Part shown: one piece after another, positions 51,322 through 59,102 of the stretch | Layout: each line of letters starts with the position of its first letter | Numbering within the stretch: the first letter of the stretch is position 1 | Origin: JACVRM01 sp963755085 | GTDB taxonomy: Bacteria > Actinomycetota > Thermoleophilia > Gaiellales > Gaiellaceae | Assembly: GCA_963755085.1 (NCBI GenBank) | Contig: CAVWIN010000014.1 | Span: forward strand, 372,001 to 436,000 | Direction of reading: 5' to 3' | Length of the DNA: 64,000 nucleotides | Made by a program: the position numbers and the translations under genes | Notes under the pieces: generated by a model | Databases searched by the model: none | Told to the model about the DNA's origin: nothing | Seen by the model: only the letters and a program-made list of their open reading frames with translations

Positions 51322-52086
51322 CTACTCCCCGCGCCGGAGCAGTTTCACGTAGCGGCCGACGATGTCGAAGCCGAGCCGCCGGTACAGCTCCTGCGGCCAG
51401 TCCTCGGCGTCGGCGACGAGGAAGACGAAGTCGGCGCCCGAGCTGCGCGCCTCCTCGCTCGCGCGGGTGACGACGGCCTTGGCGTGGCCGTGCCCGCGGT
51501 GCTCCGGGAGCGTGGCCACGTCCTCGATCTGGCCGTCGCGGCCGTCCCTGTAGAGGTCGGCGTACGAGACGACGGCGCCGTCGGAGAGCGCTCCGAACGA
51601 GCGCACGGTCACCCACCGCTCGAGCAGCGGCTTGTAGTCGAGCAGCTGCGCCGTGACCGCGGGCGTGCTCCACTCGTAGGTGCGCATCATGCGCTCGCGG
51701 GCGCCGCGGACGCCCTCGTGGCCGACCTCCGCCACGGCGTTCGTGTCGACCGGCTCCGGCTCGCGTAGCTGCGCCATGACGATGTGGCGCTCGGGCTCCC
51801 AGCCCGGAAGCCCGGCCGCGACGCGCTCACCCTCCTCCGCATGCCGGAACAGGATGGCGCGATGGCGCAGGCCGGCGTCCGAGAAGATCCGCTCGGCCTC
51901 GGCGGCGAGCTCCTCGGGGGAGGAGACCGGCTGATCGACGTAGAGGAGGTTCGAGTCGTAGCGAAGCGGCAGCTCGGGCGTGAGCACGGCGGTGCCGAAG
52001 CGCGACGGCTGCTCCGCCGTCCCGCGCACGTCGCCCCGGCGCAGGAACGCGAACGCCCGCTCGAGATGGTCAGTCGCGCGCTCCAC
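51322..52086 (-). CDS. GNAT-family N-acetyltransferase
   Basis: 254 aa from GTG. The N-terminal half is a degenerate GNAT-like or family-specific domain. The C-terminal half has the acetyl-CoA loop VATLPEHRGHGHAKAVVTRA and the usual LYRRLGFDIVGRY end. Substrate unknown. The GTG sits exactly 12 nt downstream of the first base of TAGAAG on the minus strand. It forms a symmetric leaderless divergent pair with the SLOG gene. Confidence 0.85.
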   Translation of the reverse strand: MERATDHLERAFAFLRRGDVRGTAEQPSRFGTAVLTPELPLRYDSNLLYVDQPVSSPEELAAEAERIFSDAGLRHRAILFRHAEEGERVAAGLPGWEPERHIVMAQLREPEPVDTNAVAEVGHEGVRGARERMMRTYEWSTPAVTAQLLDYKPLLERWVTVRSFGALSDGAVVSYADLYRDGRDGQIEDVATLPEHRGHGHAKAVVTRASEEARSSGADFVFLVADAEDWPQELYRRLGFDIVGRYVKLLRRGE

Positions 52087-52108
52087 GGGTCGCTTCTACC
52101 ATCGGCGC
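52087..52108. promoter_or_regulatory. Symmetric 22-bp divergent leaderless promoter
   Basis: Plus: TACCAT at 52,097-52,102 with +1 at the GTG of 52,109. Minus: TAGAAG at 52,098-52,093 with +1 at the GTG of 52,086. Both hexamers begin on the same TA base pairs (52,097-52,098), which read TA on both strands. Each start codon is exactly six bases beyond its -10. Confidence 0.65.
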
Positions 52109-52549
52109 GTGATCCAGGTGTCCGTCATCGGGAGCGGGGCCGAGCACGCGGGCCGGGCTGAGGAGGTTGGCCGCCTGCTGGCCGAGCGCGGGGCGACCGT
52201 CGTGACCGGCGGGGGCGGCGAGGTGATGGCCGCGGCCGCGCGGGGCGCCAAGGCGGCCGGGGGCACGACGATCGCGATCGTGCCCGGCGAGAGCCGTGCC
52301 GGAGCGAACGAGTGGAGTGACCACGTGGTCGTCACCGGGATCGGGCACGCGCGCAATCTCGCCGTCGTCGCCTCGGGCGACGCGGTGATCGCGGTCGGCG
52401 GCTCGTGGGGGACGCTCGCCGAGATCGGGTTTGCGATGCGTCTCGGCCGCCGCGTCGTGGTGGTCGAGCCGGGCTGGGAGATCCGCGGCGTCGACCGGGC
52501 CGGCTCACCCGCCGAGGCGGTCGAGCTCGCCCTGAGCGACCTCGGCTAG
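52109..52549 (+). CDS. TIGR00725-family SLOG protein (YvdD-like nucleotide-binding)
   Basis: 146 aa from GTG. Rossmann-like fold with VSVIGSGAEHAG, a Gly-rich VVTGGGGEVMAAAARGAKAAGG and the GGSWGTLAEIGFAMRLGR motif that corresponds to PGGxGTxxE of LOG/SLOG proteins. The family is linked to nucleotide or molybdopterin binding; its activity is not established. The last 45 bp overlap the convergent sigma factor gene. Confidence 0.85.
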   Translation: MIQVSVIGSGAEHAGRAEEVGRLLAERGATVVTGGGGEVMAAAARGAKAAGGTTIAIVPGESRAGANEWSDHVVVTGIGHARNLAVVASGDAVIAVGGSWGTLAEIGFAMRLGRRVVVVEPGWEIRGVDRAGSPAEAVELALSDLG

Positions 52550-53743
52550 CCGCCGTTCGAGGAAGGCTCGCTCGACCGGGTTCGTCGCCAGGGCGAGTGC
52601 CTGCCGGTAGGCCGCCGCCGCCTCGTTCCTGCGGCCGAGCCGGCGCAGGAGGTCGGCGCGTGTCGCGTGGAGCAGGTGGTAGCGCTCGAGCTCGTCAAGG
52701 CCGTCGAGACGTGCCAGGCCGGCTTCGGGCCCGTCGGCCATCGCCACGGCTACGGCCCGGTTGAGCTCGACGACCGGCGAGGGCTGGACGCGCGCGAGCT
52801 CGCCGTAGAGCGCCGCGATCTGCGGCCAGTCGGTTGCATCCGCGGCCGGCGCCTCGGAGTGCAACGCCGCGATTGCTGCCTGGAGCTGGTACGGCCCGGG
52901 TCGCCGGAGCCGGAGCGCACGGTCGAGCACGCGTGCGCCCTCCGCGATCTCCGCGCCGTTCCAGGTAGTGCGGTCCTGCTCGGCGAGCAGGACGAGCTCG
53001 CCGCCGGCGCCCGTGCGGGCGAGCCGCCGCGAGTCCTGGAAGAGCAGGAGCGCGAGCAGGCCGAGCGCCTCCGGCTCGTCGGGCATCAGGACCGCGAGCA
53101 GCCGTCCCAGGCGGATCGCCTCGTCACACAGCTCCGCGCGTACCAGCCCGGCGCCGCCCGTGGCCGCATACCCCTCGTTGAAGATCAGGTAGACGACGGT
53201 GAGCACGACGCCGAGCCGCTCGGGCAGCAGGTGGTCGGGCGGCACGCGGAACGGGATCCCGGCCTGCCGGATCTTCCGCTTCGCGCGCACGAGCCGCTGG
53301 GCCAGCGTCGGCTCGGGCAGAAGGAAGGCACGGGCGATCTCCGGCGTCTGGAGCCCGCCGACGAGCCGCAGCGTGAGCGCCACCTGCGCATCGGGCGCGA
53401 GCGCGGGGTGGCAGCAGGTGAAGAGCAGGCCGAGCCGCTCGTCGGGGATCGTGCTCTCGTCGAGGTCGTCCGTTGCCGCCACCTCCTCCAGCCGCGCGAG
53501 CAGCTCTGTCTTGCGCTCGAGGTTTCGCTCGCGGCGGATGCGGTCGATCGCGCGGTTCCGCGCCGTGGTGACGATCCACGCACCCGGGTTGGCGGGCACG
53601 CCGTCTCGCGGCCAGCGCTCAAGCGCGATCGTGAACGCGTCCTGCACCGCGTCCTCGGCGCGGTCGAGATCCCCGAGCGTGCGCGCCAGGTAGGCGAGCG
53701 AGCGGCCCCACTCCTCGCGGAACGCGCGTGCGACCGCGTCTAT
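52505..53743 (-). CDS. ECF42-like RNA polymerase sigma factor with C-terminal TPR region (non-canonical start)
   Basis: About 412 aa. Sigma-2 region: DAVARAFREEWGRSLAYLARTLGDLDRAEDAVQDAF in family terms, then WIVTTARNRAIDRIRRE. Sigma-4 region: VALTLRLVGGLQTPEIARAFLLPEPTLAQRLVRAKRKI. A long DUF6596/TPR tail (YLIFNEGYAA onward) follows. Such factors are genomically paired with YciI/DGPF proteins, as here. No ATG, GTG or TTG precedes the conserved start; an ATA at 53,743 overlaps the upstream stop (ATAG) with GGAGGG seven bases before it. Either ATA initiates or the sequence has an error. Confidence 0.85.
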   Translation of the reverse strand: MDAVARAFREEWGRSLAYLARTLGDLDRAEDAVQDAFTIALERWPRDGVPANPGAWIVTTARNRAIDRIRRERNLERKTELLARLEEVAATDDLDESTIPDERLGLLFTCCHPALAPDAQVALTLRLVGGLQTPEIARAFLLPEPTLAQRLVRAKRKIRQAGIPFRVPPDHLLPERLGVVLTVVYLIFNEGYAATGGAGLVRAELCDEAIRLGRLLAVLMPDEPEALGLLALLLFQDSRRLARTGAGGELVLLAEQDRTTWNGAEIAEGARVLDRALRLRRPGPYQLQAAIAALHSEAPAADATDWPQIAALYGELARVQPSPVVELNRAVAVAMADGPEAGLARLDGLDELERYHLLHATRADLLRRLGRRNEAAAAYRQALALATNPVERAFLERRLAEVAQGELDRLGG

Positions 53744-54111
53744 CCGCCGGCCCTCCGCGCGACCAGCGGCCGGATCTCCACCGAGCCGCGCGCCGCGACC
53801 GGCACGCGCGCCGCCATGTCGATCGCCTCGTCGAGGTCGGTGCACTCGATCAGAAACAGGCCGCCGATCAGCTCCTTCGTCTCCGCATACGGCCCGTCGG
53901 TGATGACCGCCCGGCCGTCCTCGTGGCGCAGCGTCTTCGCCGTTTCGGGGCCGTCGAGCTCGAAGCCCTCGACCGACTTCGCATGCGAGCCGAGGTAGTC
54001 GAAGAGCTCGATCCACTGCGGCATGACCTCGGCGCGGGCCTGCTCGATCTCCTCGGGCGTCATCGCGGCGGCGCGGGACGGGTCGCTGTAGATGAGGAGC
54101 GAGTACTTCAT
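53740..54111 (-). CDS. YciI/DGPF-domain protein (proximal)
   Basis: 123 aa. MKYSLLIYSDPSRAAAMTPEE at the start and the family motif ITDGPYAETKELIGGLFLIE in the middle, followed by the DEAIDMAARVP helix. YciI-like ferredoxin folds associate with ECF sigma factors as likely sensors or modulators; the mechanism is unknown. It overlaps the upstream paralogue by 4 nt and abuts the sigma factor. Confidence 0.92.
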   Translation of the reverse strand: MKYSLLIYSDPSRAAAMTPEEIEQARAEVMPQWIELFDYLGSHAKSVEGFELDGPETAKTLRHEDGRAVITDGPYAETKELIGGLFLIECTDLDEAIDMAARVPVAARGSVEIRPLVARRAGG

Positions 54112-54452
54112 GACTCGTCTCCGTAGACGGGGCGCACCTCGATGCCGCCCCGGCCCTTCGGCGCCGGCAGCGCCTGCGCGAGCTCGAGCGCGCCGTCGAT
54201 CGACGCAGCCTCGACCAGGAACACCCCGCCGAGCGCCTCGCGCGTCTCGGCGTACGGGCCGTCGGTCACGAGCGTACTCCCGTCCTGGACGCGGACGGTC
54301 GTCGCGCTCGACGTCGGGCCGAGCTCGGCGGCGCGCAGCACCTCGCCGCGCCGGGCGACGGCGCCGTACTGCTCACGGCGCGCCTCCTGCTGGCCCTCGG
54401 AGAGGGCGTCCCAGCCCGTCTCGTCGCCGTGGATCATCAGCAAGAACTTCAT
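54108..54452 (-). CDS. YciI/DGPF-domain protein (distal)
   Basis: 114 aa, MKFLLMIHGDETGW at the start and LVTDGPYAETREALGGVFLVE as the family motif. A paralogue of the next gene. An AGGA ribosome binding site lies upstream. First gene of the YciI-YciI-sigma unit, 26 nt after the Nudix gene, so Nudix, YciI, YciI and sigma may form one transcript. Confidence 0.92.
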   Translation of the reverse strand: MKFLLMIHGDETGWDALSEGQQEARREQYGAVARRGEVLRAAELGPTSSATTVRVQDGSTLVTDGPYAETREALGGVFLVEAASIDGALELAQALPAPKGRGGIEVRPVYGDES

Positions 54453-54478
54453 CCGTTTCCTGCCCCCCTCTGGTCGGT

Positions 54479-55045
54479 CTACTCCACCGACGAACGGGAC
54501 GGCTCGAGATCGACAAGCGGCGTCTCGAGGCGGCCGGCGGTGAGCGCTTCCCGCCAGGCGCCGTAGATCCGCGTCCCGTTGCCGGGCGGGGAAAGCGGCT
54601 CGGGCAGCGCGTCCGGCTCGAACCAGCCGAACGCGGACACCTCAGCCGGGTCGACGACGACGCCGGCGCCTCCGACGGGAACGGCGTGGTAGTACGAGAC
54701 CGCGCAGTACTCCGGGTCGACCCCGTTCCGGCCGGCGGGCGTGTACTCGTCGATCCAGTGGCCGAGGTAGCCGACGATCCGCACGCGGATCCCCGCCTCT
54801 TCGAGCGCCTCTCGCTCCGCGCACACGGCGGGGTGCTCGTCGCCGTCGCAGAAGCCGGAGGGCGCGCACCAGCAGCCGAGCCACGGCTCGATTGCCCGCC
54901 GGGTGAGCAGCAACCGGCCGTCCGCGACGACGAGTGCGCCCGCAGCCGGCTTGGCGTTCAGCCAGTGCGGCGTACCGCACGCGGCGCAGCGGACGGGGGC
55001 GTGCGCCCCGATCCACGCGCCGCAGCTGGAGCAGTGCTGCGGCAT
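54479..55045 (-). CDS. Nudix hydrolase with N-terminal zinc ribbon
   Basis: 188 aa. The N-terminal zinc ribbon has CSSC and CAAC (residues 5-22). The Nudix box is complete: GFCDGDEHPAVCAEREALEEAGI (shown here in family terms G-x5-E-x7-REUxEExGU). The zinc ribbon-Nudix arrangement recalls NudC-type enzymes and ADP-ribose or NAD pyrophosphatases; substrate not assigned. It starts 1 nt after the helicase stop. Confidence 0.9.
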   Translation of the reverse strand: MPQHCSSCGAWIGAHAPVRCAACGTPHWLNAKPAAGALVVADGRLLLTRRAIEPWLGCWCAPSGFCDGDEHPAVCAEREALEEAGIRVRIVGYLGHWIDEYTPAGRNGVDPEYCAVSYYHAVPVGGAGVVVDPAEVSAFGWFEPDALPEPLSPPGNGTRIYGAWREALTAGRLETPLVDLEPSRSSVE

Positions 55046-55046
55046 C

Positions 55047-57293
55047 TCAGACCAGCATCGCGTCGAGCAGCGCCAGCGCGCCGCTCTTGTCGAGCGGCTC
55101 GTTGAGGTTGCCGCACTTCGGTGACTGCACGCAGGAGGGGCAGCCGTGCTCGCACGGGCAGCCGCGGATCATGCGCGCCGTGTCGGCGACCCAGTCGCCG
55201 AAGACGTCGTAGCCGCGCTCGGTGATACCGACACCGCCGGCGTGGCCGTCGTAGACGAAGATCGTCGGCCGACCGGTCTGGAAATGGACGTTGGTGGAGA
55301 GGCCGCCGATGTCCCACCGGTCGCACATCGCCCAGAGAGGCAACAGTGCGATCAGGGCGTGCTCGGCCGCGTGGAGGGTGCCGAGCAGCCGCGGCATCTG
55401 CTCGGAGCCGTGCAGCTGCTCGGGCTCCGGCAGGAACCAGATCGCCTCCGTGTCGAACTGGGTCGGCGGCAGGTCGAGCGGCTCGAGATCGATCGTCGAG
55501 CCGTCGCGGATCGCCTTGCGCTGGAAGGCGACCACCTGCTCCGTCACGGTGACGCGCCCGAAGAAGACGTCGCAGCCGAGCGCGCGCATGCGGCGCAGCT
55601 CCTCGTCGATCGCCGTTGTCGTCTCCTTCTTCGCCTGCGTGTAGTAGTCGCCGCGGAAGGGCTCGACGAGCGCGGTCCGGCCCTCGAGGTCGAACGCGGT
55701 GACGCGGTACGACTCGCCCGCATGCAGGTAGATCGCGCCGTCGTGCACCGTCGAGTAGGCGCGCTCGCGCTCGGCGACGCCGAGCACCGAGCCGGTCTCC
55801 TCGTCGACGATCGTGAACGGGTCGGGCGTCGCCGAGCGCAGGCCGAAACGCGCGGCCGGGTAGTCGCGGCCGTTCCAGACCCAGCCGGCCTTCGTGCGCT
55901 CGAGCTCGGGCAGCACCGCCGCCCGCTCCAGTGCCCGCGAGCCGAGGATGGCCGTGTCCTGCTCGTCGAGCGGCGCCTCGAAGGCGGCCGCACGGACGTG
56001 GCCGTCCAGGACGCGGTCGTTCTCGTGGTCGAGGATCGCGGCCTCGACGCGGCGGCGCAGCAGCGTCTCCGGCTCGCGCATGAAGTACTGGTCGAGCGCG
56101 TCCTCGCTCGCGACGAGCACGGCGAGCCCGTGGCCTCGCCGGCCGGCGCGCCCCCACTGCTGGCGCAGGCTCGACATCGTCCCCGGGAAGCCGACCGAGA
56201 TGACGGCGTCGAGCAGGCCGACGTCGATGCCCAGCTCGAGCGCGTCGGTGGCGGCGACGCCGAGCAGCTCGCCCTCGACCAGCCGCCGCTCGATCTCGCG
56301 TCGCTGCGCCGGCGTGTAGCCCGCCCGGTACGGCGAGAGGCGCGCGGCAAGCTCAGCATCCAGGCGGTCGGCGGTGAAGCGGTGCACCAGCTCGGCCGCC
56401 TTGCGGCTCTTCGCGAAGCAGAGCGTGCGCAGGCCGTGCTCGACGAGGCCGGCCATCAGCCGCGACGCCTCGCCGAGCGCGCTCGCGCGCAGCCCGAGCT
56501 CGGCGTCGGTCAGCGGCGGGTTCCAGAGCGCCACCGTGCGCTCTGCCCGCGGCGCGCCGTCATCGTGGATGACCTCGGCCTCGACGCCGGCCAGCGTCTG
56601 CGCCAGCTCGGCCGGGTTGGCGATCGTGGCCGAGGCGAGCAGCAGCTGCGGATCGGCTCCGTAGACCCTCGCGATGCGACGCAGGCGGCGCAGGACGTTG
56701 CCGACGTGCGAGCCGAAGACGCCGCGGTAGACGTGCGCCTCGTCGACGACGATGTAGCGCAGGTTGGCAAGCACGTCGCCCCAGCGGTCGTGGTGGGGGA
56801 GCACGCCGATGTGCAGCATGTCGGGGTTGGTGAGGACGACGTTCGCCGATTTGCGGATCTGCCAGCGCCGCTCGCCCGGCGTATCGCCGTCGTAGATCGC
56901 CGCGCGCACGCGGGGCACGCCGAGCCCCGTGAGGCCGCGCAGCTGGTCCTGTGCGAGCGCTTTGGTCGGGTAGAGGTAGAGCGCCCGGTGCTTCGGCTCG
57001 CGCGCGAGCGCGTCCAGCACCGGCAGGTTGAAGGCGAGGGTCTTGCCGCTCGCGGTGCCGGTGGTGACGATCAGGTGGCGGCCGTGGGTCGCCGCCAGCC
57101 ACGCATGCGCCTGGTGCGAGTACAGGCGGTCGATGCCGTGGGCGGACAGCGCGTGCGCGACGCGCGGGTGGAGGCCCGGCGGCAGCTCGACGAGCTCCGC
57201 GTCCCGCGACGGCTCGATGCCGAGGTAGGCGAGCTCGTCGTCCGCGGTCGCAAGGACGTCGTCCCAGGGCGCGACGTCGACGGCTCGGCTCAT
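55047..57293 (-). CDS. mrfA: MrfA/YprA-type DEAD/DEAH helicase with C-terminal MZB (DUF1998) domain
   Basis: 748 aa. Q-region SHQAHAWLA, Walker A TTGTASGKTLAFNLPV, DEAH box VVDEAHVYRG, SATIANP, then the C-terminal helicase motifs LCFAKSRKAAELVHRF and QWGRAGRRGHG. The final domain has four cysteines in CPCEHGCPSCVQSPKC, the metal site of MrfA. B. subtilis MrfA helps excise mitomycin C adducts; Hrq1 is the fungal relative. Its ribosome binding site (GGAAGGGG) lies in the 3' strand of a long stem formed with the 5' end of its own leader, suggesting post-transcriptional control. Confidence 0.92.
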   Translation of the reverse strand: MSRAVDVAPWDDVLATADDELAYLGIEPSRDAELVELPPGLHPRVAHALSAHGIDRLYSHQAHAWLAATHGRHLIVTTGTASGKTLAFNLPVLDALAREPKHRALYLYPTKALAQDQLRGLTGLGVPRVRAAIYDGDTPGERRWQIRKSANVVLTNPDMLHIGVLPHHDRWGDVLANLRYIVVDEAHVYRGVFGSHVGNVLRRLRRIARVYGADPQLLLASATIANPAELAQTLAGVEAEVIHDDGAPRAERTVALWNPPLTDAELGLRASALGEASRLMAGLVEHGLRTLCFAKSRKAAELVHRFTADRLDAELAARLSPYRAGYTPAQRREIERRLVEGELLGVAATDALELGIDVGLLDAVISVGFPGTMSSLRQQWGRAGRRGHGLAVLVASEDALDQYFMREPETLLRRRVEAAILDHENDRVLDGHVRAAAFEAPLDEQDTAILGSRALERAAVLPELERTKAGWVWNGRDYPAARFGLRSATPDPFTIVDEETGSVLGVAERERAYSTVHDGAIYLHAGESYRVTAFDLEGRTALVEPFRGDYYTQAKKETTTAIDEELRRMRALGCDVFFGRVTVTEQVVAFQRKAIRDGSTIDLEPLDLPPTQFDTEAIWFLPEPEQLHGSEQMPRLLGTLHAAEHALIALLPLWAMCDRWDIGGLSTNVHFQTGRPTIFVYDGHAGGVGITERGYDVFGDWVADTARMIRGCPCEHGCPSCVQSPKCGNLNEPLDKSGALALLDAMLV

Positions 57294-57457
57294 TCAGTGC
57301 CCCTTCCGGCGATAGTCAGTGCATCCCTGGCGGCACCCGGCGCCGCCATGCTGCGTCCTCAGTCGCCCCAATGTGTTCCACATTGAAGCTCCCTGCGTCC
57401 TTGCCTGGCGACCCCGGGCACTCGCCAGGAACGCGAGACCATCACCGGAAGGGGCAC
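57294..57457 (-). ncRNA. Candidate structured cis-regulatory 5' leader of the MrfA-type helicase gene
   Basis: On the minus strand the leader starts GTGCCCCTTCCGG (57,457-57,445), the exact complement of its end CCGGAAGGGGCAC (57,309-57,297), six to seven nt before the ATG at 57,293. The 3' strand contains the ribosome binding site, so the 13-bp stem would hide it. Inside are three hairpins: CCTGGCGA/TCGCCAGG (57,422-57,429 with 57,404-57,411), a 7-bp stem at 57,369-57,385 with loop of three, and a 7-bp stem at 57,328-57,348. The 9-mer AGGACGCAG occurs twice (57,401-57,393 and 57,359-57,351), flanking the middle hairpin. A TAGCAT -10 at 57,469-57,464 puts +1 on the first paired base. I cannot match it to a known riboswitch class. 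Confidence 0.6.
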
Positions 57458-57463
57458 TACCCG

Positions 57464-57473
57464 ATGCTAGCGT
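57464..57473. promoter_or_regulatory. Bidirectional promoter for the helicase leader and the TPP-riboswitch operon
   Basis: Minus: TAGCAT (57,469-57,464) with start at 57,457. Plus: TAGCGT (57,468-57,473) with start at 57,480. The two -10 boxes share the TA at 57,468-57,469 and the starts are 23 nt apart, the same geometry as at 52,087-52,108 and 62,684-62,705. The plus start coincides with the first bases of the TPP aptamer. Confidence 0.55.
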
Positions 57474-57479
57474 CCTCGT

Positions 57480-57558
57480 ACCGGGGTGCTCCGCCACGCG
57501 GCGGGGCTGAGATCACACCCGCGAACCTGATCGGGGTAATGCCCGCGAAGGGAGAGCT
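57480..57558 (+). promoter_or_regulatory. TPP riboswitch (THI element)
   Basis: The aptamer core is clear: GGGGTGCT near the 5' end, GGGGCTGAGATCACACCCG with the invariant CTGAGA, then GAACCTGATC, GGTAATGCC and GCGAAGGGAG. The last segment overlaps the ribosome binding site AGGGAG five bases before the thiD GTG, so thiamine pyrophosphate binding should block translation. No terminator hairpin separates aptamer and gene, which fits translational control. Confidence 0.95.
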
Positions 57559-58323
57559 GTGGTTCCACGAGCACTGACGATCGCCGGCTCCGACTCAGGG
57601 GGCGGCGCCGGCATCCAGGCCGACCTGAAGGCGTTCGCCGCGACGCGCTGCCACGGCATGAGCGCGATCGTCGCGCTGACCGCGCAGGACACGATGGGCG
57701 TCAACGGCACGCTCGAGGTGCCGCCGCCGTTCGTCGAGCTGCAGATGAGGACGGCCTTCTGCGATCCCGGCGTGGACGCGGCGAAGACGGGCATGCTGTA
57801 CAGCCGGGAGATCATCGAGACGGTCGCGGACTTCCTCGAGGCGCACCCGGTGCCGCTCGTCGTCGATCCTGTGATGGTCGCCAGCTCGGGCGCCCGCCTG
57901 CTCCAGGAGGATGCCGTTGACGTGCTGGTCGAGCGGCTCTTCCCACTCGCGACCGTCGTGACCCCGAACCTGATGGAGGCGCAGGCGCTCGCCGGCGGGA
58001 AGGGCAGCCGGCGTGAGCTCGCCGAGGCGATCCACGCCCGCGGCGCGCCCGCAGTGGTCGTGACGGGCGGACACGGCGACCCGCCGGTCGATCACTTCTT
58101 CGACGGCGTCGACCACATCGAGATCCCGGTACGGCGCCACGACGTCGCCGCGACGCACGGCGCCGGGTGCACGCACTCGGCCGCGCTGACCGGCCTCCTG
58201 GCACACGGCCGGCCACTCCCGGCCGCGGCCCGCGAGGCGGCCGCGCTCGCGGCGCGCGCCGTTCAGCACGGGCACCCGGAGCTCGGCCGCGGTGACGGCC
58301 CCGTGGACGTGCTCGCAGCGTGA
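57559..58323 (+). CDS. thiD: Hydroxymethylpyrimidine/phosphomethylpyrimidine kinase
   Basis: 254 aa from GTG directly behind the riboswitch. Ribokinase-like fold with TIAGSDSGGGAGIQADLKAF, LVVDPVMVASSGARLL, TPNLMEAQAL and the ATP site THGAGCTHSAA (catalytic anion hole normally GTGC). It phosphorylates HMP and HMP-P. First gene of a four-gene operon in which every stop overlaps the next start. No thiC, thiG or thiS is present, so the operon supports salvage and final assembly. Confidence 0.95.
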   Translation: MVPRALTIAGSDSGGGAGIQADLKAFAATRCHGMSAIVALTAQDTMGVNGTLEVPPPFVELQMRTAFCDPGVDAAKTGMLYSREIIETVADFLEAHPVPLVVDPVMVASSGARLLQEDAVDVLVERLFPLATVVTPNLMEAQALAGGKGSRRELAEAIHARGAPAVVVTGGHGDPPVDHFFDGVDHIEIPVRRHDVAATHGAGCTHSAALTGLLAHGRPLPAAAREAAALAARAVQHGHPELGRGDGPVDVLAA

Positions 58324-59102
58324 TCGGCGCGGCCCTCCGCACGCTGCGCGAGCGCAGGCCGCTCGTGCACCAGATCACCAACTACGTGGTCATGAACGAG
58401 ACCGCCAATGCGACGCTGGCGATCGGTGCTCTGCCCGTCATGGCCCACGCGCGCGAGGAGGTGGAGCAGATGGCCTCCGCCGCCGGCGCGCTCGTCCTGA
58501 ACATCGGCACCCTGTCGCCGCACTGGGTCGAGGCGATGCTGCTCGCCGGGCGGGCGGCGAACACCGCAGGCGTCCCCGTGGTGCTCGACCCCGTCGGCGC
58601 CGGCGCCACCGACTACCGGACGGAGACCGCGCGCCGGATCGCCGGCGAGGTCGAGCTGGCGGTCGTGCGCGGCAATGCCGCCGAGATCGCCACGCTCGCC
58701 GGGCGCGAGGCCGACATCCGAGGCGTCGAGTCCGTGGGCGCCGAGAGCAGCGCGGAGCTCGCGAGGGCGGCTGCGCGAGCACTCGGCACCGTCGCCGCCG
58801 TCACCGGTCCCGTCGACCACGTCTCCGACGGAGAAGCCGTGAACGCGGTCGCGAACGGCCATCCGCTGCTCGCCACCGTCACGGGGACCGGCTGCATGTC
58901 CACGGCGATGACGGGCTGCTTCCTCGCTGTCGCCCCGCCCCTCGAGGCGGCCACGGCGGCCCTCGTTGCCTTCGGCCTCGCCGGGGAGGACGCAGCGGTC
59001 GAGGCGCGGGGCCCGGGCTCGTTCCACGTCGGCCTCTACGACGCGCTCGCCGCGCTCGACCCGGGCACGCTGGACGGGCGCGCCCGCGTAACGCGCGCGT
59101 GA
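58320..59102 (+). CDS. thiM: Hydroxyethylthiazole kinase
   Basis: 260 aa from GTG overlapping thiD (GTGA). PLVHQITNYVVMNETANATLAIGALPVM at the N-terminus is the family signature, with VLDPVGAGAT, VRGNAAEIATLAG and VTGTGCMSTAMTGCFLA for ATP and catalysis. It phosphorylates the thiazole alcohol (salvage). Presence of a thiazole kinase in place of thiazole synthase marks this as a salvage operon. Confidence 0.95.
   Translation: MIGAALRTLRERRPLVHQITNYVVMNETANATLAIGALPVMAHAREEVEQMASAAGALVLNIGTLSPHWVEAMLLAGRAANTAGVPVVLDPVGAGATDYRTETARRIAGEVELAVVRGNAAEIATLAGREADIRGVESVGAESSAELARAAARALGTVAAVTGPVDHVSDGEAVNAVANGHPLLATVTGTGCMSTAMTGCFLAVAPPLEAATAALVAFGLAGEDAAVEARGPGSFHVGLYDALAALDPGTLDGRARVTRA

Noticed and set aside
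57294..57497. A 67-codon minus-strand ORF through the helicase leader
   Set aside because: The reading frame ends immediately at the helicase start, its sequence is explained by the stems of the leader, and it has no upstream translation signals of its own.
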